The notes beneath the pieces were generated by a model. It ran no database searches, was not told the origin of the DNA, and saw only the letters and a list, made by a program, of their open reading frames with translations. A program made the translations under genes and the position numbers. From assembly GCA_015680685.1 (NCBI GenBank), contig MNCI01010443.1:1284412-1326052 (forward strand): a DNA stretch of 41,641 nt, given 5' to 3'. Positions 32,934 through 41,641 of this stretch are shown one piece after another. Source of the DNA: Gnetum montanum. Its lineage: Eukaryota; Streptophyta; Gnetopsida; Gnetales; Gnetaceae. Each line of letters opens with the position of its first letter. Within the stretch, counting starts at the first letter, position 1.

Positions 32934-33742
32934 AATGAATTGTGGTTTGACAGAACCCAATATCAAGTATGCGATATCACAGCCTTGATATGATATCATA
33001 TATGTGATATCATGATTCTTGTGTTAGCCTTGAATATAGCACTTAGGTGTATAGTTGGGGGGGGGGGGGGGGGGGGGATTTAAATTTAAAGTTCTTTTCT
33101 TTTGGTAATCTAGTTTTTAGTTTCTTTCTTCCAAGCTAGTTATTCCTAGTGCATTCCCATAGTGTGATGTTTGTAATTTTACAACCCCTTTGTGTTCAAG
33201 TGTGACATACTTGGACACATGCATGACCAACAATAAAGATCAAGATTACTTTCATCATTGTAGCATTCACTTAGATTAATTTTGTTGTTTTAATTATTTA
33301 ATGCCTTCTTTAGTTAACAATTCAATTTATTGTTATTTACTTTTCCTGTCATTAGGTGGAATGTGTACGCCTTAATCACGGGCATTTAAATGCAAATACT
33401 TGGCACCCAGCAGTAATCCCATGAAGTCCAAGACATGTACGGATGGTTAAGGGTGGATACCATTGTCATAGGATAATTTAGGTTTTGCTTCCATTATTAG
33501 TTTAATCAATTTATCTTTTCTGTTATCAAGAGTAACTTAGAATTAGGAAAACATCATATGCTTCACTCTAGAATAAACCATATGTGACAAAGCTACCACT
33601 AGTCTAGGTGGGAAGATAGCAAACTGTGATCAACATATAATTGTCTAGGTTCCACAACTAATCCATCCATGAAGTTCAACCAGATCATGCATGCATGCTC
33701 GTATTCATATGGTTGAGCGTAGGGGTACCTTGTTGCTCATCA
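32934..33742 (+). repeat. Probable remainder of element B 5' LTR
   Basis: Ends GCTCATCA before a second primer-binding site, as the left LTR does (GGGTACC...CTCATCA). It carries its own AATAAA (33232-33237) followed by a TTGTAGCATT-like stretch, duplicating the polyadenylation region already seen at 32888. A cluster of GATATCA palindromes (32973-33012) and a 21-G tract (33057-33077) are unique to it. An alternative is a long insertion within A's 3' LTR. Confidence 0.45.
33057..33077 (+). repeat. G21 homopolymer
   Basis: Twenty-one consecutive G on the plus strand within retroelement sequence, between AGTT and ATTTAAATTTAAAG. Confidence 0.9.
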
Positions 33743-33743
33743 T

Positions 33744-33761
33744 TAGCACCATTGCTAGGGA
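33744..33761 (+). other. Primer-binding site of element B (tRNA-Asp type)
   Basis: TAGCACCATTGCTAGGGA, one base after TCATCA. It has the same relation to the LTR end and the same tRNA-Asp-type core as 5496-5512, again differing from TGGCGCCGTTGCCGGGGA by transitions only. Confidence 0.6.
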
Positions 33762-33866
33762 TGGTGCTAGTTATCTAGATTAGTTATATTACACATGATC
33801 GTTGTAAAAGGGTATTAACAATATATATTTTGAGAAGTATTCAAACACACATACAAATCGACAATA

Positions 33867-34404
33867 ATGTCTCACTCATACAGAAATGATTATGAACAAT
33901 ATAGCGCACCTATTCATTGGAGAACTAATGAAATATATAATGAATGAGATTAGAGTGATCCACCTTATGAAGGGGCTTTTCCTGACCATGGCCACCCTAA
34001 CGACACTCAAAGAATACATTCACCTAAGGTAGATAATCTTGAAGAAGATGACATTAGTCCTAAACTAGGGGAGGCCTCAAGGCCTAAGACCTCCTCGGTA
34101 CTTAGAAATGATAAACTAAGAAACCTTTAGGAACATTATAGAATCCATGGCTATCCTACCAATTCCTCCTTTTCATATTTTCCCTCAACTTCAACATCTA
34201 GTTCTGACGAAGATGAATGTAGATATAGGGATAGAGCTCCACAAAAGGGTCAGAATAAAAGCAAAAATTGATGTAAGAATAAGCATCAATATACTAAACA
34301 CTAAAAGGCTAATTAATCTAAACCCTATTGCCCAAGATTGTATGATGCGAAGCCCATCCTTTGTAATGTATGAGAGAAATAAGCTAAGTCATCATAAGAG
34401 TTAA
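33867..34404 (+). pseudogene. Element B gag-like N-terminal remnant
   Basis: ATG at 33867 (MSHSYRNDYEQYSAP) about 105 bp after the primer site, mirroring the position and MS-start of element A's gag. It is acidic then Ser/Asp-rich (near 34180-34220). It is broken by stops and a frameshift. It ends without a recognisable capsid domain. Confidence 0.4.
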
Positions 34405-34559
34405 CTTAAAACTTTGTAAGATCATGCTATGTAATAGAAAAAAAATAAATGGAATATTTTTGAAATAACATTTAGCACTATGAATGATCATCTCCATAAG
34501 AATTAATTGGTTTTTCAATACCACAAGTGATCATAAATGCCATCAACAAAGGTCAAAAC

Positions 34560-35616
34560 CCCCCAATTTGTAATTCAGAAGCAAGAGTTGGGCATAATTT
34601 TGCAACAATGTTTTGAGCATTTTAGAGCAAGGATTTTCTACACATTTTTCTAAAAATTATCATTCAAGAGTCCTAAGAAATCCATTCATACAAGTCCTTG
34701 AGCATACAATATTAAGAATAAGATGATTCCAAAAAAGGGAATTAACTATGATGTAGTTCTAGCTAGAAAAAAAAAATTTGTCACATTGACTATAAGCCAT
34801 GTTTGGGAAAATGTTGAGTTGAAGCACACAATTATTTATAACTCAAATTTCATACATGAGAAATTAAAAGCTAAGGTATTCAAAAAATTGAAGGAAGTCA
34901 GGATGGATGGCTATGAACAATATCAACCTTTTGCATCAAACTTGATGACGAATGAAGAATTGAACTAAACATTGTAGACATATTTTGATTGCATAATGGA
35001 AATTTTATATTGGGACAAGTTTGCTCATGTATCAATTTCTAAAGAAATCATTTGTTTCATTGTCAATTATAAAAGCATCTATTTTCCATTTGTGGATACT
35101 CATTCTATTGATTATGATGCCCTAGTTTTTACATTTCTTTTCAAGAAAACCCTAAAAGAACATAGGACACAACCATGGGTCAATAGCAACCTACTCATAG
35201 AACTTGTTCATTCCATGTGTAAAGTTTATAATGCATGGATAGATTGTACTAATCATAGCACTTTAGTCCAATGGGCCATTGTCAAGATCATGTATTATAT
35301 TTAAGAATGGTACTTGAAATACACTTGTGCTAGAATTGTAGTGCACAATTTCTATCATGTACTTATGAAGGTGAAAGAAGGCACATGCAACAAATTTGGT
35401 TTTAAAGGACTTCTCATACTATTGGAAGAAAGATTTTGCAAGGAACTCCCTACTCACTTGATTATTTGCATTGTCATCCATGTTCTTTTAGGGGAAAGTA
35501 CGGTCACAAAACTAATCAATATGAATCAAATAATGTATAAGGAAATGACAATCATAACCACAAAGAAAAAAATTGTTCAGGAATCCACTAGTACTAGCAT
35601 CAGAGTATCATCATGA
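34560..35616 (+). pseudogene. Element B unknown ORF, nearly open
   Basis: Three open segments (34723-34968, 34996-35304, 35314-35616) give about 280 codons of unrecognised protein. Sequence includes FVTLTISHVWENVELKH, KLKAKVFKKLKEVRMDGY, then WDKFAHVSISKEIICFIV and HSMCKVYNAWIDCTNHS. It is lysine-rich, with no transmembrane run, polymerase motif or zinc finger that I can see. The stops between segments are few compared with element A's pol. It sits where pol would be expected in an autonomous element. Confidence 0.42.
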
Positions 35617-37076
35617 AGGTTAACCAAGCAAGCCATGATACTTACTTCTAAAAATGAGGGTGCTATGAAAAAGTCAAGGAACTTGCCCATTGTGCCCATT
35701 AATGATATTGCAAACATTAATTTGTACATAGAATTTTCAATCTGATATAGTACTACTTCAGTTGGTCATTGCTAATTGATAAACATGACTAAAGCATCAC
35801 ATAGTGTAAGGGCTTGTTTTGACTTAATGACTATAAGTGCCTATAAATTATTAGGAACACAAAAATATTTACCTTACATACTAATTCCTTATTCATATGA
35901 ATGGAATAATAATAAGAAATTTTGAAAAGAATTAATTAAAAATTGGTGTAAAGTTGTAGATGCTACAATCAAGAAAGAAATTTAGTATTAGTTAGACACT
36001 AGGTAGCAAAACATGCTAAATAACCATGAACTTGTAATACCTATAGTGTATGTTTATGTTGAATCTATGTTTCATTGTGAAGCATTTAGGCAAGTTGCAA
36101 ATAAAAAAGATGATGAAATTTCAGTGGTTGTCAAGAATCTATCATTAATAGAGAAGAAGAAGGAAGAATGAGAAACCACTTTTCAAACTTAGATCACAAA
36201 TATGATAAGATGAAATTAGATTTTTAGAAGTTTTCTTAGACAATGGTAGAGTACAAAGCATATATCAAGCCTACATTATAGTTACTGGATTAAGGTCCTT
36301 AGATAGCTTTAACAATGAAGGAAAATGACAAGGGAATTGTCAAAATTAAAGAACAACACTTACGAGAGAAGGAAGAATTAAAGAACAAAGCTTGTAAGTT
36401 GAAATAAGAAGTTAAAGATCTCATACAAAAAATTAAGAATTAGTGTTAGAGCATTAGACACTTTAGGTCTACATCTAGGAAGCTAAGGAAAGAATGTATG
36501 CTTCAAATTCAACAGCTGAGGCATGCAAATAATAGTTAATACCCAAAGAAGAAGAATTGAAGGCTTGTCAGGTGGACTTAGAAGTGCTATGAAAGGAAAT
36601 GGAAGCACTTAAGGTATTGATGAAGCAACAACAACAAGAAATAACATCTTTAAAATCCTCTCATGATGTACCAAAAGTTGAAGTACTTCCTCCTTCCACT
36701 ACTGATTAGCATCTAGTCACATTTCTATTTCCCTTCCTATTGTTGAAATCACACTTGAAATTGATGAACCTCTAGTTCCCTTTGAATCATCTCTTATCAT
36801 AAAAATGGAGTCCACTCTATCCATTCCACAAATTAGCACTCCATAATATACACTTTTTCATTTTAAAGCTAATAAAAAATAGTGGTTCCTTATGTTCACT
36901 TTGTGCTACATGTTTGTTATTTTTACAAATTTGTGAGTTCCATCAATTCTTACAAATATATAATGCTATATGATTGGCCATCATGAAGCATTGTACAATC
37001 TGTAAAACATCAATAACACCTATCGACTTTGTAAGAAATAATAAATAGTATTACAAAATTAATGCTTGCAGGGAAG
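35617..37076 (+). other. Element B 3' internal region
   Basis: AT-rich. Between about 36050 and 36720 there are Lys/Glu-rich fragments suggestive of a broken coiled-coil ORF (e.g. VVVKNLSLIEKKKEE). From 36720 to 37064 I see nothing recognisable. It ends TGCTTGCAGGGAAG, a weak purine tract, at the LTR start 37077. Confidence 0.4.
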
Positions 37077-37435
37077 TGTTAGAGTATAATCATAACACGA
37101 TGTATAACCATTAGTTTAAAAATGATTTAAGGTTGTTTGTAATTACTTCCAAACAAGTTGTAACAAAATTCCACAACTTATTGTGCAAATTGTTATGACC
37201 TTATCCATGGAACACAAACAACTAGGGATTAAGTTAAGAAGAGAAGTTGGTGAAGAGAAGAATAATTTATAAGGAACAACAAAAGGATAAAAGGAAGATA
37301 GTATGGATAGCTAATGATGAATCATAAGAAAAGATACTCGATGAAGCATTGCACAAAAGACAATCAGAATCTTAACCACAGGAATTCGAACAAACATGTC
37401 CAAAATAAGAAAAGCAGTCAACACTAAGGAATGTA
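37077..37435 (+). repeat. Truncated 3' LTR of element B
   Basis: TGTTAGAG start; matches 4060-4420 and stops at AAGGAATGTAA. Sequence after 37435 is unrelated to 4421 onward and belongs to a LINE remnant. Confidence 0.7.
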
Positions 37436-38050
37436 ATTAAAGAAAGAAATTACAATTTTTTCTTTAGAGAAAAAAGACTTGATATATGTGAATCTTATAA
37501 ATATTTGGGAGTTAAATTTGCCAGTAATTATAATTGGAATACCTTTCTTACTAATAGGGTTTCAAGTGGCATGTGAGCTATATTTGCTCTAAGAAATAAT
37601 TATAATAGGACAGAAATTTTGGTATGGGAGATGAAAAGGAAACTTTTTCGCAATCTTGTTCAACCCATATTATTATATAGGTGTGTTACATGGGGACCTT
37701 CTCTTTCCACATGTAATTGGAAAAAATTAGACCATCTTCAAAAATAGTTTCTTGTATTTGAATTTCAAGTGAAAATGCAATCTTTGTATGATATTCTAGT
37801 TTTAAAAGTAGATTTTCTTTCTCTTGAAGTTGAAACCCTTTGTCAGTTTATTGCTTAAACTTAAAAGATACGTCACATAGAGGATATCTATTATGCTAAA
37901 GAGATCATGAATACTACACAAGAAAATTGATGGTTGCATCAAGGAAAATAATGGCTTTAGTCATGGAATATTGTAATAGAAGATCTTCCTTTGAAAAAAA
38001 AGGCTCTTTCGATGATGAATAGTGTAATAGTACAATATTGGAATATTGTA
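37436..38050 (+). pseudogene. LINE (non-LTR) retrotransposon remnant, C-terminal reverse transcriptase
   Basis: From 37469 one plus-strand frame reads ESYKYLGVKFASNYNWNTF, then after a TGA AIFALRNNYNRTEI, KLFRNLVQPILLYRCVTWGP, NWKKLDHLQK, then a TAG. This is the typical C-terminal thumb region of LINE reverse transcriptases (YKYLGV...WG...LE..QK). The frame stops at 37856. The match fades by about 38050. Catalytic domains are absent, as expected for a 5'-truncated or eroded copy. It abuts the truncated LTR directly. Confidence 0.68.
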
Positions 38051-38059
38051 TTGTTCAAT

Positions 38060-38113
38060 TGAATTGTACTATTAACTGTAATAGGTTGAATTGTACTATT
38101 AATTGTAATAGGT
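38060..38113. repeat. 2 x 27-bp tandem repeat
   Basis: Units 38060-38086 and 38087-38113, TGAATTGTACTATTAA-type, differ at one base. Confidence 0.88.
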
Positions 38114-38875
38114 TGATTGCTTTCTTTCCAATTGACCTGATCTACTTAGGGCATTACATCAATGACATTTTCAACTATTTTCAAAAATATGTTGAGGTTT
38201 TGTAATTGTCCAACTCTTTGTGATTTCTTAGATGTAATGAAAACATCCAGATTCCAATTTTTAGTTTCTATAAATAACTTGAATGTTATATTTTTGCATC
38301 ACATCATTAAATTTCAATTATGAAATATTTAATAAACAAAAATTCAGCATGATTAAAAATCCAAAAATTTTGCATCAATGAAAAAAGTTGAAAGTAATTT
38401 AAAATCCTTCAAAAAATAAATTTGTTTAAATTAGTTCTGCTCATAAAACCTTGACATAAAACACAGAAAGCAAAAACATGGGAAAAATTCTCAGGAATTA
38501 AATAAAAACGCGACACAGAAAATATTACATGTTGTGTAATCCGATGGGTTTGTCAGTTTTCTGAATACGCAAGTGAAGTTACTGTGCACACATTTTGCGG
38601 AACATTTCGATGAACAGTACGGTTAATAATGGCAAGACCACAAGGTCTGCGGAACATTGAGATATAAACAGTGCAGGTAATAATGGCACGAACAAAAGAT
38701 CAAGCAGGCGGAGTTGCGTGAAATTGTATCGGCCATACAAATTTTGCCCCGTATTGAGCATCATAACACTCAACATTGGGCCATTTAGCTGAAACGAACC
38801 AGATAGCCCTGAATCGCACACTTTTTATCCTGTGCATAGCCCCACATGATTCGCTTCCATTGTTAATCACAGCTT
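38114..38875. other. 3' flank of the right-hand GLR gene
   Basis: AT-rich to about 38550, then mixed composition up to the GLR stop codon at 38876. The part next to the stop is presumably 3' UTR. I found no clear AATAAA on the minus strand. An 80-codon minus-strand ORF at 38821-38579 has no recognisable features. Confidence 0.5.
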
Positions 38876-39630
38876 TCACAAATTATGCGGGATAACCACT
38901 TGCACGTCGGTATCAGCTTTGGATGCACCCGCTGGAGGCACAGGGGTGGGTGCCTCCGCCAGCGGTTGCTTCAATTTCTGGCACCGCCTACGGCAACAGA
39001 GACGATAAAGAAGACCGCCAACGGTGACGGAGGCGGTGAAGGAGAACAGAAAGTAGAAGCAGCGCAGTTGGATTGTGTTGGACGTGGAGGCAGCCATGTT
39101 GGAGACGCGCGAGCACGGCAGAGACGGAAACCATTTGCGTCGCAGCGTCTCCATATGGGGACTCTCCGTCACCCGCAGAACCGCAGCCGACAAGGCTGGC
39201 AACAAGGGCGAGCCCTTGGGTAGCACGAAAGTGTAGCCGGCAGTGGGCCACGGCATACCAACCGACGTGTACTTGTTGCACGTCGTCGCCAGAAATATGT
39301 TTTTGGTGGATGCCTCAGAGTCGAAGATGGCCACGACGGTGCCGTTGTCGAGGCAGGCCTTGTACTCGTCCACGGAGTTGAGGCCCATAAGCAGCTTCTT
39401 GGGCACGCCCTCTTGGCGCTCCAGGTACTTGCCTATGAAGCCCCCGTAATGGTAGCCCACCGACTGGTTGCGGCTGAGCACGTCCTGCAGGCTCATGGCC
39501 TTGGGGCTCAGCTGCCTCGCCGTGAGCAACGATGAGAAACTGGCTTGGTAGCTCGACACCAACACCAGCGCCATCACCATCCATATCACCATCATCGACC
39601 TCGCCATGGGCGTCCTTGCATCCTCGCTTC
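38876..39630 (-). CDS. GLR: Glutamate receptor-like channel, last exon (M3, S2, M4, tail)
   Basis: Terminal exon of the right-hand GLR. It is entered in phase 1 after TGCAG (AG at 39632-39631) and ends at the stop 38878-38876, with 250 complete codons. It contains M3 with the gating motif in the form SYQASFSSLLT (family form SYTANLAAFLT-like; Thr is replaced by Gln). The S2 lobe follows (VGYHYGGFIGKYLE, AIFDSEAS at the acidic ligand-contact position, GMPWPTAGYTFVLPKGSPL, and METLRRKWF as the conserved end of S2). Then comes M4 (CFYFLFSFTASVTVGG) and a basic RRRCQK then Pro/Ala-rich cytoplasmic tail. The exon is uninterrupted and GC-richer than its surroundings, so it is likely functional. Confidence 0.92.
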
Positions 39631-40730
39631 CTGCATTTTCAACACACAAACGTAACCCCAAATGAATGGCCCGTAATAAGTTTATAAGAAAACAATGATT
39701 AAAAAATCAGAAAAATATTTGACTTGGTTTAGGAAATGATTGAAAAAACTCCAAGATACTTGCATGCATTTTAAAAATACATTAAATTAATTTAATATTT
39801 TTAAGTTTTAACATTATAGATCTTGATTAAACTTCTGTATAAATAAATTAAAGATATATAAAAACAGTGATTAATATAAAACAAATATAACATTTGTAAA
39901 GTAAATATGAAACAAGAGAACTGCAATCCAACAATCAAGAACAAGAAGATATAATACAACTGTAACAGTCATTTAACACTAGCAAAATCAATGCAGTGGA
40001 AAGAAGGCAAACGTGGTAATTACAAAATTTTCTAACTTGATAAAACATAACTCATTGTGTTTTTAGTTTACTCAAATATTGGATTAAGATTGTTTCCTTT
40101 GTTTAATGGTTTTTCAATGTATCAATCTTTAATTTGATTTTATTTTCTTAAAATCTAAATAGAATCATCCATTAATTAAATTACCATGGATATAGGTCAT
40201 TATCGAAAAAAAAAAATCAACTTGCCAATAGTTCCAGTAGTGATTACTCTATATTTAAAAAATGATTGAATGAAAATATAAAATTAAAATTTTAAAAAAA
40301 TTAAAATTAAAACTAAAAGTGAAACTGAAATTAAAATTTTATTAAATCCTTGCACCCTCTTAATCCATTAAGAAACTAGAAATATACCTACTATGCCAAG
40401 TTTTAACGGGTAAATTGTACCTACAATGAGTTTTTGAGGGGGGTCTTAGGGGTCTTACTGTGCATGAAGAACAATAAAGAGAACGCCATCCTGCATGCCC
40501 AACAAACCAATGAGTTAGAAACCGCTCCCTCTTTTTCATGGAATTCAACTGTATATAGATGGTCAACCTTTCGTACCAGATGCCTTTCGAGACTATATAG
40601 TTGCCGTTGGGTAATGTTGCCGCAATGGAATCCACAAAACATTGCAGTTACATACAATCAATAATTAAGAGGTTGGGTGGAACCAAAATCTGCAATGTAA
40701 CTGTAAAGAATTTTGGCCTGTTTTTAGTAC
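39631..40730 (-). other. GLR intron between M1 and M3 exons (1100 bp)
   Basis: Donor GTACTA (40730) and acceptor TGAAAATGCAG (39631), both phase 1. It should contain the pore-loop exon if there is one. I find no FWFSFST-like stretch. The only exon-shaped element is the 32-nt block at 40459-40490. Bases 39660-40400 are very AT-rich. The part from about 40420 to 40730 resembles the intron of the left gene. Confidence 0.75.
40459..40490 (-). other. Conserved 32-nt microexon-like block in GLR intron (right copy)
   Basis: Right-hand counterpart of 641-672, identical including ATGCAG before and GTAAGACCC after. If spliced in between the flanking exons it adds 11 codons (GWRSLYCSSCT). It then puts the last exon in a frame that meets a TGA after 12 codons, so inclusion would truncate the receptor before M3. 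Confidence 0.4.
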
Positions 40731-40995
40731 CTGCACTTGGAGCTGAAGCTGTATCATGACCTAGCAGTCTATTCATTCCGGCAATGACAACGGCGAAAAG
40801 AAGAAAGGCGATCCATGAAGCCAACCACAGCTGAACAGAAAATGGTTTCACAAAAGTGAACAAGTCGTTGGTGTCTTGGCCAGAGTCGTAGGGAACGGTC
40901 ATGACCATGCCCGTTTCTGAGTAAGGCTGTGTGAAATCCACGTAATTGCTTCGGTCTGCTAATGCCGCGAAAGGTCCCACCGCAGCATCAAAATT
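40731..40995 (-). CDS. GLR: Glutamate receptor-like channel, M1 exon of right-hand gene
   Basis: 265 nt, the same length and phases as exon 2 of the left gene (acceptor AG at 40997-40996, donor at 40730). It reads NFDAAVGPF, ADRSNYVDFTQPYSETG with the agonist-binding Arg, then M1 (LWLASWIAFLLFAVVIAG) and the linker NRLLGHDTASAPSAG. Direct splicing to 39630 gives PSAG-SEDARTPMARS in frame, which leaves no pore loop between M1 and M3. Differences from the left gene are conservative, so both exons look constrained. Confidence 0.92.
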
Positions 40996-41114
40996 CTGAG
41001 TTATAATAAAAAACAAAAAACAGAATCCATTCATCTTTAATGTACTCTATCAAAGAAACATACAATAAATATGTGAACAACAGTACAAGGTGTGGAAGAA
41101 GACAACGCATTCAC
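40996..41114 (-). other. GLR intron (119 bp, phase 0)
   Basis: Donor GTGAATG at 41114 after CTTAAG, acceptor ATAACTCAG ending at 40996. Its position is identical to the 110-bp intron at 1191-1300. It joins QIYLK to NFDAAVG. Confidence 0.9.
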
Positions 41115-41641
41115 CTTAAGGTAAATCTGCTGTATAATATCGTCGTAATAATCAAACGCGGCGTTTTCCTTGACGTACGGAATATATTCCCTGGGCAGCT
41201 CAAATCCCAGAGCGGACACTGCAGCCTCAAATACTTCCACGCAGAAACCGGTGACGTTATATTTATGAGACGGAGACCGGCTGTTTCGATCTTCGGTGAC
41301 ACTGACGAATTTGGTGTATCCCTTTTGATACGGAACTGCAATTTTTAGCCTTTTACCTTCCAAAGGGATCCTGAACCCTCTCGGCACTTGACCCTTGGAT
41401 CCGCCTGGCCAAACAATCATGCTAGAATTGATCTGCAAACCGCTCGTTAATGTCCAGGAACCCACCACTTTGGAAGTGCTGCCCTCCTCGCCCACAAAAT
41501 TGATGATGTCGTAAATACAATTGGAAGGCTCACCGTTGCCGTTAAAACTGACAGATGTGCCGAGTCCTGTAAAATTCACTGACAGAATTTTCTGTTTCAG
41601 AAGCTCACCTTGTGCGAATCGCTTTATACCGAAGATCCGGT
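41115..41641 (-). CDS. GLR: Glutamate receptor-like channel, ATD end and S1 (partial at window edge)
   Basis: The 3' 527 nt of the large first exon, running off the right edge. It is collinear with the left gene's exon 1: SVNFTGLGTSVSFNGNG, GSWTLTSGLQINSSMIVWPG, RLKIAVPYQKGY, NVTGFCVEVFEAAVSALGF and YYDDIIQQIYLK. It covers the end of the amino-terminal domain and the S1 ligand-binding lobe. Most differences from the left paralogue are conservative or synonymous. The start codon and signal peptide lie outside the window. Confidence 0.93.

Larger units (their letters stand above)
4060..37435 (+). mobile_element. Outer LTR retrotransposon B (split by nested element A)
   Basis: Inferred outer element. 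Its 5' LTR begins TGTTA at 4060 and its 3' LTR begins TGTTA at 37077. The first 361 and 359 bp of these resemble each other closely in direct orientation. The 5' LTR is interrupted at 4660/4661 by element A. I place the rest of it at about 32934-33742, followed by a primer-binding-site-like sequence (33744-33761) and an internal region up to a purine-rich stretch (GCAGGGAAG) before 37077. The internal region has a gag-like start and an unknown ORF but no reverse transcriptase. The 3' LTR is cut off at 37435. No target duplication can be checked. Confidence 0.5.

Noticed and set aside
38579-38821. 80-codon minus-strand ORF downstream of the GLR stop
   Set aside because: Probably 3' UTR or flank; no domain, no splice support and ordinary length for chance.
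38885-39584. Plus-strand and frame-shifted minus-strand ORFs over the last GLR exon
   Set aside because: Shadows in GC-rich coding sequence. The frame with M3, S2 and M4 is the real one.

Overview
The window looks like nuclear DNA from a land plant with a large, repeat-filled genome. A conifer or other gymnosperm would fit, but that is inference. It is AT-rich, has intron-split plant glutamate receptor-like (GLR) genes at both ends, and holds about 33 kb of old, heavily mutated nested retrotransposons between them.

Layout. (1) 1-2893: 5' part of a GLR gene on the minus strand (signal peptide, amino-terminal domain, S1, M1); its 3' exons lie beyond the left edge. (2) 2894-4059: upstream sequence of that gene. 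(3) 4060-37435: three LTR elements that I read as nested. The outer one (B, plus strand, LTR starting TGTTA) has its 5' LTR split at 4660/4661 by a Ty3/gypsy element (A, plus strand, Athila-like). A carries gag, protease, reverse transcriptase, RNase H and integrase remnants, an internal polypurine tract and an env-position ORF. That ORF is split at 15023/30727 by element C (minus strand, LTRs 15024-16726 and 29157-30726). C has gag and protease but no reverse transcriptase or integrase that I can recognise. On the opposite (plus) strand C carries an unknown gene with at least three phase-consistent introns (20676-24151), flanked on both sides by related repeat arrays. (4) 37436-38100: LINE reverse-transcriptase C-terminal remnant abutting B's truncated 3' LTR. 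(5) 38876-41641: a second GLR gene on the minus strand, including its 3' end; its 5' part runs off the right edge.

The two GLR genes are tandem paralogues with matching splice sites and a recognisably shared intron. In the second gene the M1 exon joins in phase directly to the M3 exon, with no recognisable pore-loop (M2) exon between. Both introns share a 47-nt identical block shaped like a 32-nt microexon whose inclusion would shift the frame. Nearly all retroelement reading frames are broken by stops at positions where family comparison expects Gln, Trp or Arg. This is the pattern left by cytosine deamination.
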